Program-made: the position numbers and the translations under genes
The notes under the pieces: generated by a model
Told to the model about the DNA's origin: nothing
Databases searched by the model: none
What the model saw: the letters and a program-made list of their open reading frames with translations, nothing else
In this document: piece by piece, positions 33,295 to 41,807 of the stretch
Layout: each line of letters starts with the position of its first letter
Numbering within the stretch: position 1 is the first letter of the stretch
From: Anaerolineae bacterium
GTDB taxonomy: Bacteria > Chloroflexota > Anaerolineae > 4572-78 > J111
DNA: 64,000 bases
Direction of reading: 5' to 3'
NCBI GenBank assembly: GCA_023382535.1
Contig: JAHDWA010000014.1
Coordinates: 124,001-188,000 of the forward strand

Positions 33295-34458
33295 TTATCC
33301 CTTCATCACCCTTTCCAACCTCATTAACGCCTCCCTCAACCGTTCCGTCGCTACCGCCAGCGACAACCGAATATAGCCCTCTCCATTTTTGCCGTAAATA
33401 TGGCCTGGCGTCAGCGAAACATGGGCCTCTTCCAGCAGGCAGGTGTGGAACTCCAGTGAAGTCATGCCCTCCGGCACGCGGAACCAGAGGTACAGCCCGG
33501 CTTTGGGCGTGTCCGGTTGAAAACCCAGCCGGCGCAGGGCGGCCAGGGCCAGGTCGCGCCGTTCCTGGTAAACGGCGTTGCGCTCGGCCAGCCAGCTTTG
33601 ATCGCCGGTCAGGGCGGCGGCGGCCATATCCTGAATGGGCCGGGCGATGCCGGAGTCTATCTGGGTTTTAACCGTGGCCAGCGCCTTGACCGCCACCTTA
33701 CTGCCGGCAGCCATGCCAACCCGCCAGCCGGCCATATTGTAGGTTTTGGAGAGCGAATTAAACTCAATCGCCACTTCTTTGGCGCCCGGGATTTGCAGCA
33801 CGCTGGGCGCAACATAGCCGTCAAAGGTCACGTCTACATAAGGGGCATCGTGGCAGAGCAGGATCTCGTAACGGCGGCAAAAATCTACCGCCTCGGCCAG
33901 GAGGTCAAGCGTCGCCGTGGCGCCGGTTGGGTTGTTGGGGTAGTTGAGCCAGAGCATACGGGCCGCTTTGGCTTTCTCAACGGGGATGGTGGAAAAATCG
34001 GGCAGCCAGCCGCGCTCCGGCTGAAGGTGGAAACGCTCGCTGGTAGCCCCGGCCAGCAGCGGGGCAAAGTAACAGCTCGGATAGCACGGGTCGGGGATGA
34101 GCGACAGATCGCCGGGATCGAGCCAGGCCAGGTGCATGTTGACCAGCCCTTCCTTGGAGCCGATGAGCGGCAGCAGCTCGCTGTCGTCCAGTTCGACGCT
34201 AAAGCGCCGGCCGTAGTAGTCGGCAACGGCCCGGCGTAGGTGCGGCTGGCCGGCGTACCCGCCATAGCTGTGCTTGCCGGGGTCATCGGCGCTGTGTTTC
34301 AAGGTGTCAATTAATTCAGGTGGAGGCGGCATGTCGGGACTGCCGGCGTCAAGGCTGATAACGTCGGCGCCCTTGGCCCGCAGGACCGCGATTTTTTGAT
34401 GGAGCGTAGCAAAAAAGAGTTCGGGTAAATTTTCAGCACGTTTGGCAGGGCGCAGCAT
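33295..34458 (-). CDS. PLP-dependent aminotransferase, class I/II (LL-DAP/alanine aminotransferase-like)
   Basis: A 387-residue fold-type I transaminase. Catalytic Lys238 lies in EFNSLSKTYNMAGWRVGMA; LNYPNNPTGATA and LCHDAPYVDVTFD are the other cofactor-binding motifs. The N-terminal pattern LFFATLHQKIAVLRAKGADVISLDAGSPDMPPP fits the LL-diaminopimelate/valine-alanine transaminase group. The start is the ATG at 34458, where homology begins and AAGGAGAAG lies upstream; a longer frame runs into the histidine kinase gene and is not credible. It is the second aminotransferase within 5 kb, not closely related to the first. Confidence 0.91.
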   Translation of the reverse strand: MLRPAKRAENLPELFFATLHQKIAVLRAKGADVISLDAGSPDMPPPPELIDTLKHSADDPGKHSYGGYAGQPHLRRAVADYYGRRFSVELDDSELLPLIGSKEGLVNMHLAWLDPGDLSLIPDPCYPSCYFAPLLAGATSERFHLQPERGWLPDFSTIPVEKAKAARMLWLNYPNNPTGATATLDLLAEAVDFCRRYEILLCHDAPYVDVTFDGYVAPSVLQIPGAKEVAIEFNSLSKTYNMAGWRVGMAAGSKVAVKALATVKTQIDSGIARPIQDMAAAALTGDQSWLAERNAVYQERRDLALAALRRLGFQPDTPKAGLYLWFRVPEGMTSLEFHTCLLEEAHVSLTPGHIYGKNGEGYIRLSLAVATERLREALMRLERVMKG

Positions 34459-34519
34459 GGTTTTTGATCTTCTCCTTAATAGGGAATTGACCGCCGACCG
34501 CCATATTTTGGCGACCAGC

Positions 34520-35809
34520 TTATGAGGATGTTGTCTGGGAGGTAGTTTCTCCCGCTTCAGCCACCTTCGGCAGCCGGGTAACTTGCAAGCCGGGGCGGGG
34601 CATGGCTTCGATAGGCAGGGTGACAATGAAGGCGCTGCCGGGACAATTCTGGATGTCAAAGCCCTGGCTTTCGGCCACGATCCGGCCCTGGTGGGCCTCA
34701 ACCAACCCTTTAACAATGGTCAAACCTAAGCCCGGCCCCGCGCCCATAAACTTGGTGTGGCCGGTCGAATGCAGGTCGGAACTGCCAACCCGGTAGAACT
34801 TTTCAAAGATTTTTTCCCGGTCTTCCGGGGCAATGCCGACGCCGGTATCCTGGATCGTAATACGGACGCAGGCCGGCATCTTTTTGTTGGCTTCAAGCGT
34901 TTGGCCGCTGACCGTAATCTTACCCCCATCAGGGGTATATTTGATGGCGTTATTGATAAGTTGGGCAAAAACCTGGTGGAGGCGATAGGTGTCAGCTTCG
35001 ATAGTCGGAAGGTTATCCAGGCCATTGGTCTGCAGCGTCTGCTTGCGCTCCTGCAGCGCCGGTTCCAGTTGCCGGACAATTAACTGGATGGTTTTGTGGA
35101 GGTTGACCGGCTCCAGGAACAGACTCAGCCGGTTGGTATCAATGGCCGAAAGATCGAGCATATCTTCGATGATGGTGCCCATGCGCTCGGACCCACGGCG
35201 GATGCCATCAGCCAGAGGGATGGCTCGCTCGTCCGTCAGGATGTCCCGCAAGATGTTGGCATAGCCTTGAATGAGGGTCAGGGGCGTTTTTAATTCGTGG
35301 GCGGCAATGCTGATAAAATCGGTTTTGGCCTGCTCCAGCCGGGCCAGCTCGCGGTTAGCCCGGGCCACCTCGGCGGTGTATTCCATCACCTTGCGCTCCG
35401 ACTCGGCGTACAGGCGCGAAATTTCGGTAGCTTTGGCCGCCGTAGCCAGCTTGGTCGCTTCTTCGTAAGCGTCAATGGTCACGCGGATAATGTGGACAAA
35501 CATCACATCTACTCCGGAAAGCATTATGAAAGCCGGCTCTGGGTCAACCTCCTCGCCAATACGCTGCCAGATGCGCTCGCGCAGACGCTGCGGCACGCCT
35601 AAAAGATGGGTCAGCGGACGGCCTACGGCGACGGCGTGGGCCGCGGCACTCTCCAGCACCGAGTTAACCAGGCGCGTCTCGCCGTTCAGGGCCATATCAA
35701 CGATCCCTTCAAAGAGGGCCGCGTGGAGCGCCTGATCTTCCTCACGGTCGGTGCTGCCCAACATTTCAGTATGGTCTTGGATCCATTTTGCCAGTCGTTT
35801 ATTTTGCAT
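34520..35809 (-). CDS. soluble sensor histidine kinase with RsbRD-like N-terminal domain
   Basis: A 429-residue kinase with no membrane segment. Residues 1-125 are helical and resemble the RsbRD/globin-like N-terminal sensors of stress kinases. A coiled segment follows, then HisKA with phospho-His171 in FISIAAHELKTPLTLIQGYANIL. The HATPase_c domain has an N-box with QLINNAIKYTPDGG, then DTGVGIAPEDREKIFEKF (G1) and GAGPGLGLTIVKGLVEAHQG (G2). It autophosphorylates and would donate to a response regulator, but none is adjacent; the orphan regulator at 19583-20299 is one candidate partner in this window. GGAG precedes the ATG. Confidence 0.93.
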   Translation of the reverse strand: MQNKRLAKWIQDHTEMLGSTDREEDQALHAALFEGIVDMALNGETRLVNSVLESAAAHAVAVGRPLTHLLGVPQRLRERIWQRIGEEVDPEPAFIMLSGVDVMFVHIIRVTIDAYEEATKLATAAKATEISRLYAESERKVMEYTAEVARANRELARLEQAKTDFISIAAHELKTPLTLIQGYANILRDILTDERAIPLADGIRRGSERMGTIIEDMLDLSAIDTNRLSLFLEPVNLHKTIQLIVRQLEPALQERKQTLQTNGLDNLPTIEADTYRLHQVFAQLINNAIKYTPDGGKITVSGQTLEANKKMPACVRITIQDTGVGIAPEDREKIFEKFYRVGSSDLHSTGHTKFMGAGPGLGLTIVKGLVEAHQGRIVAESQGFDIQNCPGSAFIVTLPIEAMPRPGLQVTRLPKVAEAGETTSQTTSS

Positions 35810-35910
35810 GGTGATGCTCCGGTAAGGACCGCCGACCGCCGGCGTAAAAAATTGAGCGTCTTACGTAGATATTCTAAAACAGAGCACGCAGCAGGTTAGA
35901 TAGTTTCGGG

Positions 35911-37263
35911 CTAAACTGCTGCCTGGAGGTGTAGCTCCGGCAACTGCTCGATAACTGCTGCCAAACCCTGTAACGCTCGCTCGGCATAAGCTTGATACCG
36001 GGCCTGCTTGTTTCGAATTTTACCTTCCAACGGCGGCATCAAACCAAAATTGGCCTTCATGGGCTGGAAATCTTTTGGCTCAGCATGGGTGACATAATGG
36101 CACAACGCCCCCAGCATCGTTGTCGGCGGCAGGGTGAGCGGTGACAGGCCGCGCAGCAGCCGGGCCGCATTGAGACCCGCCAGCAGGCCGGTCGCGGCAT
36201 TGCCGACATACCCCTCCACCCCGGTAATTTGCCCGGCGAAAAACAGATCGGGCCGGGTGCGAAATTGCAGCGTCGGCAGGAGCAGCGTGGGCGAGTTGAG
36301 GTAGGTGTTGCGGTGCATCATGCCGTAGCGCATAAACTCGGCCTGCTCCAGGCCTGGAACCATACGGAAGATGCGCTGCTGCTCGCCCCACTTCAAATTG
36401 GTCTGGAAGCCGACCAGGTTGTAGAGGGTCCCGGCCAGATTGTCCTGCCGGAGCTGCAGCACGGCGTAGGGCCGCCGGCCCGTGCGCGGGTCGGTCAGGC
36501 CGACGGGGCGCATGGGGCCAAAAGCCAGGGCCTGGTCGCCGCGCCGGGCAATTTCTTCGACCGGCAGGCACATCTCAAAAAAGTGCTCGTCTTCCTGCTC
36601 AAACTGCTTCAACTCGATCCGCTCAGCCGTGCGCAGCGCCTGCACCAGGCGGTTGTACTCAGCTTCGTCGAGCGGGCAGTTGATATAATCGCCCTCCTCC
36701 TGCTCGCCCCGACCGTAGCGGCTGGCCCGGAAGGCGGCGTCCATATTAATTGAATCCACCTCGACAATGGGCGAGACGGCATCGTAAAAATAGAGATACT
36801 CCTTGCCGGAGAGGGCGGCAATTTCTTGGGCCAGGGCGTCGGAGGTCAGCGGGCCGGTGGCAATGATCGTTGGAGTCGCCTGGATACGGGTAACTTCTTC
36901 CCGCCGCAGTTCGATCAGGGGATGGTTCTCGATGCGGCGAGTGACGATTTCCGCAAACTTCTCCCGGTCAACGGCGAGCGCCCCACCGGCAGGCACAGCC
37001 GCTTCGTCCGCCGCCTGCATGATCAGCGAGTCGAGCCGGCGAATTTCGGCCTTAAGCAAGCCGGGGGCGCGGTCGGGCAAATCGCTGCCCAGCGAGTTGC
37101 TGCAAACCAGTTCGGCCAGCCGGTCGCTGACATGGGCCGGCGTCTGGCGCACCGGGCGCATTTCGTATAATGACACAGTTACGCCACGTTGCGCCGCCTG
37201 CCAGGCCGCCTCAGTTCCGGCCAATCCGCCGCCGATGATAGTCAGTTCAGTAGATTGAGACAT
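35911..37263 (-). CDS. trmFO: methylenetetrahydrofolate--tRNA-(uracil-5-)-methyltransferase TrmFO
   Basis: A 450-residue FAD enzyme that makes 5-methyluridine at tRNA position 54 using methylene-THF. The N-terminal FAD motif is [20 protein letters not shown], followed by LYEMRP and [10 protein letters not shown], whose Cys is conserved in Trm[16 protein letters not shown] and [20 protein letters not shown] are further family signatures. I chose the ATG at 37261-37263; a frame twelve residues longer lies upstream. A -10-like TATACT ends only six bases before this ATG, so the mRNA may be leaderless, which would explain the missing ribosome-binding site. Confidence 0.94.
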   Translation of the reverse strand: MSQSTELTIIGGGLAGTEAAWQAAQRGVTVSLYEMRPVRQTPAHVSDRLAELVCSNSLGSDLPDRAPGLLKAEIRRLDSLIMQAADEAAVPAGGALAVDREKFAEIVTRRIENHPLIELRREEVTRIQATPTIIATGPLTSDALAQEIAALSGKEYLYFYDAVSPIVEVDSINMDAAFRASRYGRGEQEEGDYINCPLDEAEYNRLVQALRTAERIELKQFEQEDEHFFEMCLPVEEIARRGDQALAFGPMRPVGLTDPRTGRRPYAVLQLRQDNLAGTLYNLVGFQTNLKWGEQQRIFRMVPGLEQAEFMRYGMMHRNTYLNSPTLLLPTLQFRTRPDLFFAGQITGVEGYVGNAATGLLAGLNAARLLRGLSPLTLPPTTMLGALCHYVTHAEPKDFQPMKANFGLMPPLEGKIRNKQARYQAYAERALQGLAAVIEQLPELHLQAAV

Positions 37264-37269
37264 AACGTA

Positions 37270-37278
37270 AGTATAGCA
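37270..37278 (-). promoter_or_regulatory. extended -10 promoter implying a leaderless trmFO mRNA
   Basis: Read on the minus strand it is TGC-TATACT, an extended -10 element, with the last base six positions before the ATG. Transcription would start at or next to the start codon. Confidence 0.5.
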
Positions 37279-37400
37279 CAGATTTTGGGCCTTTGCCATT
37301 GTGAACCGCGCCTCTCTTTTTCAAAACTATACTCTGGTGTATACTGGGTGGCGTGGAGGCAATAGCATTAAACCAGCTTATCTAGCGGAGGAAATGACCG

Positions 37401-37709
37401 ATGACAACAACCTATCAAATCATTTACTGGCGCGACATCCCGGCCCAGGTAAAAGTGAAGGGTCGGGGGGGACCATCGCGCCAACTGCCGGAACGTTTTG
37501 AACGGGCCATTGACCGGGCGGCGATGCACGCGGGGGCGATCAATACCGACGATTACCTGGCCGAGTGGCGCAAGTCGGACTGGCAGGAGCGCGACGGCGA
37601 AGCGGAAACCGTGGTTGAGGTCCTGGTGGCCGAACTGGAAGCGGCTTATCCCGAAGAAAGGTTGCGTGATATGGCCCGGAATGGAGGATGGGAGGCGGCT
37701 TCTTCCTAA
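37401..37709 (+). CDS. PF13769-type 'virulence factor' domain protein
   Basis: A 102-residue protein with the start YQIIYWRDIPAQVKVKGRG, characteristic of the small PF13769 family; the name is historical and no virulence role is implied. The second half is acidic and helical (EVLVAELEAAYPEERLRDMA). In other bacteria it is, to my knowledge, seen near one-carbon/corrinoid methyl-transfer genes, which fits the ASKHA activator gene just downstream. The start is the ATG at 37401, ten bases after GGAGG; an earlier ATG at 37394 is in another frame. Confidence 0.8.
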   Translation: MTTTYQIIYWRDIPAQVKVKGRGGPSRQLPERFERAIDRAAMHAGAINTDDYLAEWRKSDWQERDGEAETVVEVLVAELEAAYPEERLRDMARNGGWEAASS

Positions 37710-37765
37710 CCTGCTGCTTTTTGATTTTTTATAAAGTAGATTATAATAATTCCAGTCGGTTAAAG

Positions 37766-37789
37766 AGGCCCGCTTCTGGTGGGCCTTAT
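37766..37789 (+). terminator. weak candidate terminator
   Basis: AGGCCC (37766-37771) pairs with GGGCCT (37781-37786), a 6-bp stem with a 9-base loop followed by TATTATTT. It lies between the PF13769 gene and the ASKHA gene, so read-through is possible. Confidence 0.45.
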
Positions 37790-37840
37790 TATTTGTGTGG
37801 TAAAAATGTCCCCAACCTGGACTAAAGGATTTGAATTGAC

Positions 37841-39895
37841 GTGAGCAGCGATACCCAACAGAAATTCCTGGTTGTTTTCCAACCTTCCGGGCGGCAGGCT
37901 TTCGTACCCGCCGGGCAAACCCTGCTCGATGCGGCTCGCGAGATGGGCGTGGAGATCGAGAGCATTTGCGGCGGGCAGCAAACCTGCGGCAAATGCAAGA
38001 TTGTGGCCGATGTGGGTAATTTCTCCAAGTACGGCATTACCTCCCAAGAGGAGCATATGTCTCCGGCCGGCGGCGACGAAATAAATTACTGGACCAAGCG
38101 CAAACGCGATCCGGGGAATTATCGTCTCTCCTGTGCCGCCTGCGTGCTGGGCGATCTGGTGATCAACGTGCCGGAAGAGAGCCAGGCCCGCAAGCAGATT
38201 GTCCGCAAAAGCGCCACTGTGCGCGAGATTGAAATTGATCCGGCCATTCGCCAATATTTTGTCAAAGTGCAGCCGGCCGAGTTGGGTAATCGCCAGGGCG
38301 ATTGGGAGCGGCTGAAAGAAAGTCTCTCCAAAACGCACCACTTAAGCGATCTGCGGATTGACTACTTCGCTTTGCGTGACTTGCAAAAGACTCTGCGCCA
38401 GGGTGACTGGGAAGTAACGGTCACGATCTGGAATGACCACGAGATTATCCGGGTGCAGCCGGGCTATGCCGAAGGGACCTACGGCTTTGCGGTGGACATC
38501 GGCTCGACTACTGTGGCCGGCCATCTGTTGGATTTGCGCACCGGCCAAATCCTGGCGACCGAAGCGATGATGAATCCCCAGACGACCTACGGCGAAGATT
38601 TGATGAGCCGCATCAGTTACGGCATGATGAACCCCGATGGGGTGGAAAAAATGCACAAGGCCATCATCGAGGCGCTGTCAAAACTGGTCAAACGGGCCAC
38701 TCGCGCGGCTAAATTGCAGCCGGACGATGTGACCGAATTGGTACTGGTCGGCAATACGACCATGGTGGACTTACTGTTGGGGATTGACCCGGTCGAGCTG
38801 GGTGGCGCGCCTTTTGCCCTGGCCACCAACGATGCGCTGGATATTAAAGCCCGCGACCTGGGCATTATCGCTCATCCCGGTGCTAACGTACATATCCTGC
38901 CCGTGGAAGGCGGCCACGTCGGCGCGGACAACATGGCCGTCGTGATTGCCGAGTCACCTCAAGTAGCCGAGGATATTGTGCTGATTGTGGATATCGGCAC
39001 CAATGCCGAAATTCTGGTCGGCAACAAGGAGCATCTGCTGTCCGCTTCCAGCCCGACCGGACCGGCCTTTGAGGGCGGCGAAATCAGCCACGGTATGCGC
39101 GCCTCAGCCGGGGCGATTGAAAAAGTGGAGATTGACCGGTCAACGCTGCTCCCGCGCTTCCGGGTCATCGGCGAGGAGCGTTGGAGTGATGAGATGCCGC
39201 CAGAAGAAATTCAAGCGGCGGGCATCTGCGGTTCCGGGATCATTGATCTGGTGGCCGAACTGTTTGCATCGGGTATTATTGACGCCGGTGGCAAGTTTGT
39301 CCGCGAAACGCCCTCACCCAGTTTCAGGATTACGCAGCAGGTTGGCGAATACATCGTCGCTACGGCGGAGCAGACCTCGACCGGCAAAGAGATTGTGATT
39401 ACCCAGCAGGACATCCGGGCCATCCAGTTTGCCAAGAGCGCGCTTTACACCGGGGCCAAGTTGCTCATGGAACGCCGGGGGGTGGACAAGGTAGACCGGG
39501 TGCTGTTGGCCGGTGGCTTTGGGGCGCATATTGACAAGCTGCGGGCCATGATCCTCGGTCTTTTCCCTGATTGCGACCTGGACAATGTCTACCCGGTGGG
39601 CAACTCGGCGGGCGATGGAGCGGTGCTGTGCCTGTTGAGCCGGGAGCGCCGCCAACGCGCCCGCGAACTGGCCCGCTGGATTCAATACGTCGAAACAGCT
39701 ATCGAACCGAACTTTCAGGCCCGTTTTGTGGATGCGCTGGGCCTGCCTCATACCATAGATGGGTTCCCCCATCTTCAGGGGTTGATTCCAGAACGACCCA
39801 CTGCCGCAGACATTAACAGCGACGAGCGCCGCCGCGAGCGCCGTCGGGAACGGCTCAGCCGGCGGGAAAGGATGGCTGTGGAGGAGGAAAGGTAG
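37841..39895 (+). CDS. ferredoxin-ASKHA corrinoid-activating protein (RamA/RACo-like, DUF4445)
   Basis: A 684-residue fusion. Residues 1-105 form a plant-type 2Fe-2S ferredoxin with Cys43, 49, 52 and 98 (CGGQQTCGKC, YRLSC). From about 215 there is an ASKHA ATPase domain: FAVDIGSTTVAGHLLD, LVLVGNTTMVDLLLG, ILIVDIGTNAEILVG, and VLLAGGFGAHIDKLRAM. Such proteins use ATP to reduce inactive cob(II)alamin to cob(I)alamin in corrinoid methyltransferases. The C-terminal tail is very Arg-rich. The start is GTG, with AAAGGA upstream. The corrinoid protein and methyltransferase are not in this window. Confidence 0.92.
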   Translation: MSSDTQQKFLVVFQPSGRQAFVPAGQTLLDAAREMGVEIESICGGQQTCGKCKIVADVGNFSKYGITSQEEHMSPAGGDEINYWTKRKRDPGNYRLSCAACVLGDLVINVPEESQARKQIVRKSATVREIEIDPAIRQYFVKVQPAELGNRQGDWERLKESLSKTHHLSDLRIDYFALRDLQKTLRQGDWEVTVTIWNDHEIIRVQPGYAEGTYGFAVDIGSTTVAGHLLDLRTGQILATEAMMNPQTTYGEDLMSRISYGMMNPDGVEKMHKAIIEALSKLVKRATRAAKLQPDDVTELVLVGNTTMVDLLLGIDPVELGGAPFALATNDALDIKARDLGIIAHPGANVHILPVEGGHVGADNMAVVIAESPQVAEDIVLIVDIGTNAEILVGNKEHLLSASSPTGPAFEGGEISHGMRASAGAIEKVEIDRSTLLPRFRVIGEERWSDEMPPEEIQAAGICGSGIIDLVAELFASGIIDAGGKFVRETPSPSFRITQQVGEYIVATAEQTSTGKEIVITQQDIRAIQFAKSALYTGAKLLMERRGVDKVDRVLLAGGFGAHIDKLRAMILGLFPDCDLDNVYPVGNSAGDGAVLCLLSRERRQRARELARWIQYVETAIEPNFQARFVDALGLPHTIDGFPHLQGLIPERPTAADINSDERRRERRRERLSRRERMAVEEER

Positions 39896-39998
39896 AAGAT
39901 AGTAGATAGTAGATGGCAGATGGCCGATATAAGATAGTAGCAGTTTTTCTATCCTCTATCCTCAATCTTCTGTTCTCTATTCTCTATATTCCCCGCTT

Positions 39999-40027
39999 TT
40001 TCCAATACCCCGAATCTGCGCTATAAT
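39999..40027 (+). promoter_or_regulatory. promoter of the FHA-domain gene
   Basis: TTTCCA at 39999-40004 and a perfect TATAAT at 40022-40027 are 17 bases apart, about 20 bases before the GTG start at 40049. The upstream region 39896-39990 is low-complexity (AGATAGTAG words and their complement). Confidence 0.6.
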
Positions 40028-40048
40028 GCAGACAGTCTTTAAGATTAA

Positions 40049-40510
40049 GTGGATTGGTTTGGTGGTGTTGTGAGTCTGGAATGGATTCTACTCGGTCTGC
40101 GAATTGTAGCGACCCTGATTCTTTACACTTTTTTGGGCTTAGCTTTCTATATTGTCTGGCGCGAATTGAAACATCTTGAAGCTCAAGCTGCGCCTCAAGC
40201 CCCATCGAGTTATCAATTGCGGGTGGTCGCCGCGGCGAATGATCAAGTGCTGGCTGTGGGTGAGACCTTGCCGTTGCAGCCGGTTACTGTGCTCGGACGT
40301 GCGGCAGAAAATACAATTGTCGTCACAGATGACTCGGCTGCGGCGGCGCATGCTCGCTTACATCGGGAAAACGGAGTCTGGTGGCTGGAGGATTTGGGCA
40401 GCCGGAGCGGGACCATGCTCAACGACTCGCCGCTTTCAAAACCCACTCCTCTGACGGAAGGCGACATTATCGGCATTGGCAGCCTGCGCTTCAAGCTGGA
40501 GAGCAGATAG
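40049..40510 (+). CDS. membrane-anchored FHA-domain protein
   Basis: A 153-residue protein with one N-terminal membrane segment (WILLGLRIVATLILYTFLGL) and a cytoplasmic FHA domain. The FHA core is VLGRAAENTIVVTDDSAAAAHARL, then WWLEDLGSRSGTMLND. FHA domains bind phosphothreonine on partners of Ser/Thr kinases; none is encoded here. The start is GTG at 40049 or GTG at 40070; both lie close to the promoter, leaving a very short leader. It resembles FhaB-like proteins of Chloroflexi and Actinobacteria in size. Confidence 0.88.
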   Translation: MDWFGGVVSLEWILLGLRIVATLILYTFLGLAFYIVWRELKHLEAQAAPQAPSSYQLRVVAAANDQVLAVGETLPLQPVTVLGRAAENTIVVTDDSAAAAHARLHRENGVWWLEDLGSRSGTMLNDSPLSKPTPLTEGDIIGIGSLRFKLESR

Positions 40511-40633
40511 CAGGTAGCAGGTCGAAAGTAGCAGGGTAGCAGGTTTTACGTTTTACGCATCACGCATTACGCAATACCTTTCACGCCTCTTGACTATTAA
40601 TCGCTGATTATTGATTATTGACCGATAGAACCT

Positions 40634-41695
40634 ATGCATCTCGAACAACTTTCCAATGCTTTCGGTGTATCCAGTGTCGAAGGCGACGTTAGAAAAATCA
40701 TTATCGAAGCGGCCAAACCTTATGCCGACGAGTGGCAGGTAGATACGATGGGCAACCTGTTTGTCATCCGCAACCGCAGGGATGACAGTTCTTCCTCGCC
40801 CCGGCGGGTCATGATTACGGCTCACATGGACGAAGTCGGCTTTATGATTTCTGAAATCAAGAGCAACGGCCGTTTAAAGTTCAAACCTATTGGCGGTTTT
40901 GACCGGCGGGTGCTGCTGGGAAAAGCCGTTGTGGTGGGTAAAGAGCGTGTGCCGGGGGTGATTGGCCTCAAGCCGGTCCACCTGCTCAAGCGGGGTGAAT
41001 ACGACAGGGTGGATGAGATTGACTCGATGTATATTGACATCGGGGCCAGTGGCGACGATGGGGGCGGCAAAGTCAATGTGGGGGATTTCGCCACCTTTGC
41101 CACTCAATTTGGCTATTTGGGCGGGCAGGGTCGCCGCCGCCGTGACCAGGGGTTAGTCAAGGGGAAGGCTTTCGATAACCGGACTGGCTGCGCCATCCTG
41201 TTGGAACTGCTCAAGGGCGATTATCCGGTTGACTTGGTGGCTGTTTTCACCGTGCAGGAGGAAATCGGCCTGCGTGGGGCGCGAGTCGCTGCTTACGCCG
41301 CCAATCCTGACCTGGCCTTTATTTTAGAGTGTACCGCCGCCGATGATCTGCCCGCGCCTGATGAAGATGCACCGGAAGGCTTTCCCCGCTTAGGAAATGG
41401 CCCGGCCATTACCGTTATGGACCGCAGCTTCATCGCCGACCGCCGCCTGGTGGACCTGCTTATTACCACCGCCGAAGCCGAGGGTATTCCCCACCAGTTC
41501 AAGCGGCCGGGCGTTGGCGGTACCGACGCGGGGGCGGTACACATGGCCCGCGCCGGTGTGCCCTCGGTAGCGGTCAGTGTGCCGGCTCGTTACATCCACT
41601 CGCCCGCGGCCGTTCTGGACCTGGCCGACTTTTGGAATACGGTCAAGCTGATGCAGGCCGCTCTTAAGCGACTGCCGGAACAGGGAACTGGGTGA
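40634..41695 (+). CDS. M42-family metallo-aminopeptidase, copy 1
   Basis: A 353-residue dinuclear zinc peptidase of the M42/TET group (glutamyl aminopeptidase or deblocking aminopeptidase). Metal and catalytic residues are visible in TAHMDEVGF, KAFDNRTGCAILL (Asp), TVQEEIGLRGARV (Glu-Glu), the ECTAADD segment and YIHSP (His). These enzymes form hollow dodecamers that degrade peptides from the proteasome or other proteases. A close paralog follows 112 bases later. Its stop codon TGA is part of inverted-repeat element copy 3, so the element's insertion set or altered the C-terminus. Confidence 0.93.
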   Translation: MHLEQLSNAFGVSSVEGDVRKIIIEAAKPYADEWQVDTMGNLFVIRNRRDDSSSSPRRVMITAHMDEVGFMISEIKSNGRLKFKPIGGFDRRVLLGKAVVVGKERVPGVIGLKPVHLLKRGEYDRVDEIDSMYIDIGASGDDGGGKVNVGDFATFATQFGYLGGQGRRRRDQGLVKGKAFDNRTGCAILLELLKGDYPVDLVAVFTVQEEIGLRGARVAAYAANPDLAFILECTAADDLPAPDEDAPEGFPRLGNGPAITVMDRSFIADRRLVDLLITTAEAEGIPHQFKRPGVGGTDAGAVHMARAGVPSVAVSVPARYIHSPAAVLDLADFWNTVKLMQAALKRLPEQGTG

Positions 41696-41767
41696 CAGGC
41701 ACTTTTCAACACTAAGACACTTTTGTTCGAATAAGTCCCATTCTTAGCCCGATAAGTGCCTGTCACC
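41691..41767. repeat. inverted-repeat element, copy 3 (77 bp)
   Basis: GGTGACAGGCACTT (41691-41704) and AAGTGCCTGTCACC (41754-41767) are perfect inverted repeats. Read in reverse, its interior matches copy 1 almost throughout, with a 17-base extra segment. It begins inside the last two codons of the first M42 gene and supplies the stop codon. Confidence 0.85.
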
Positions 41768-41807
41768 TTAACCGGTAATTTAGAAACCCAACCAGTTGGA
41801 GCAAATT

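Noticed and set aside
34459..34716. 86-residue extension of the second aminotransferase
   Set aside because: It would overlap the histidine kinase C-terminus, and its composition (Pro/Arg/Lys-rich) is unlike the family.
39896..39990. Possible CRISPR or tandem-repeat array of AGATAGTAG words
   Set aside because: The units are short, irregular and lack equal spacers; no cas gene is near. It is low-complexity spacer DNA.
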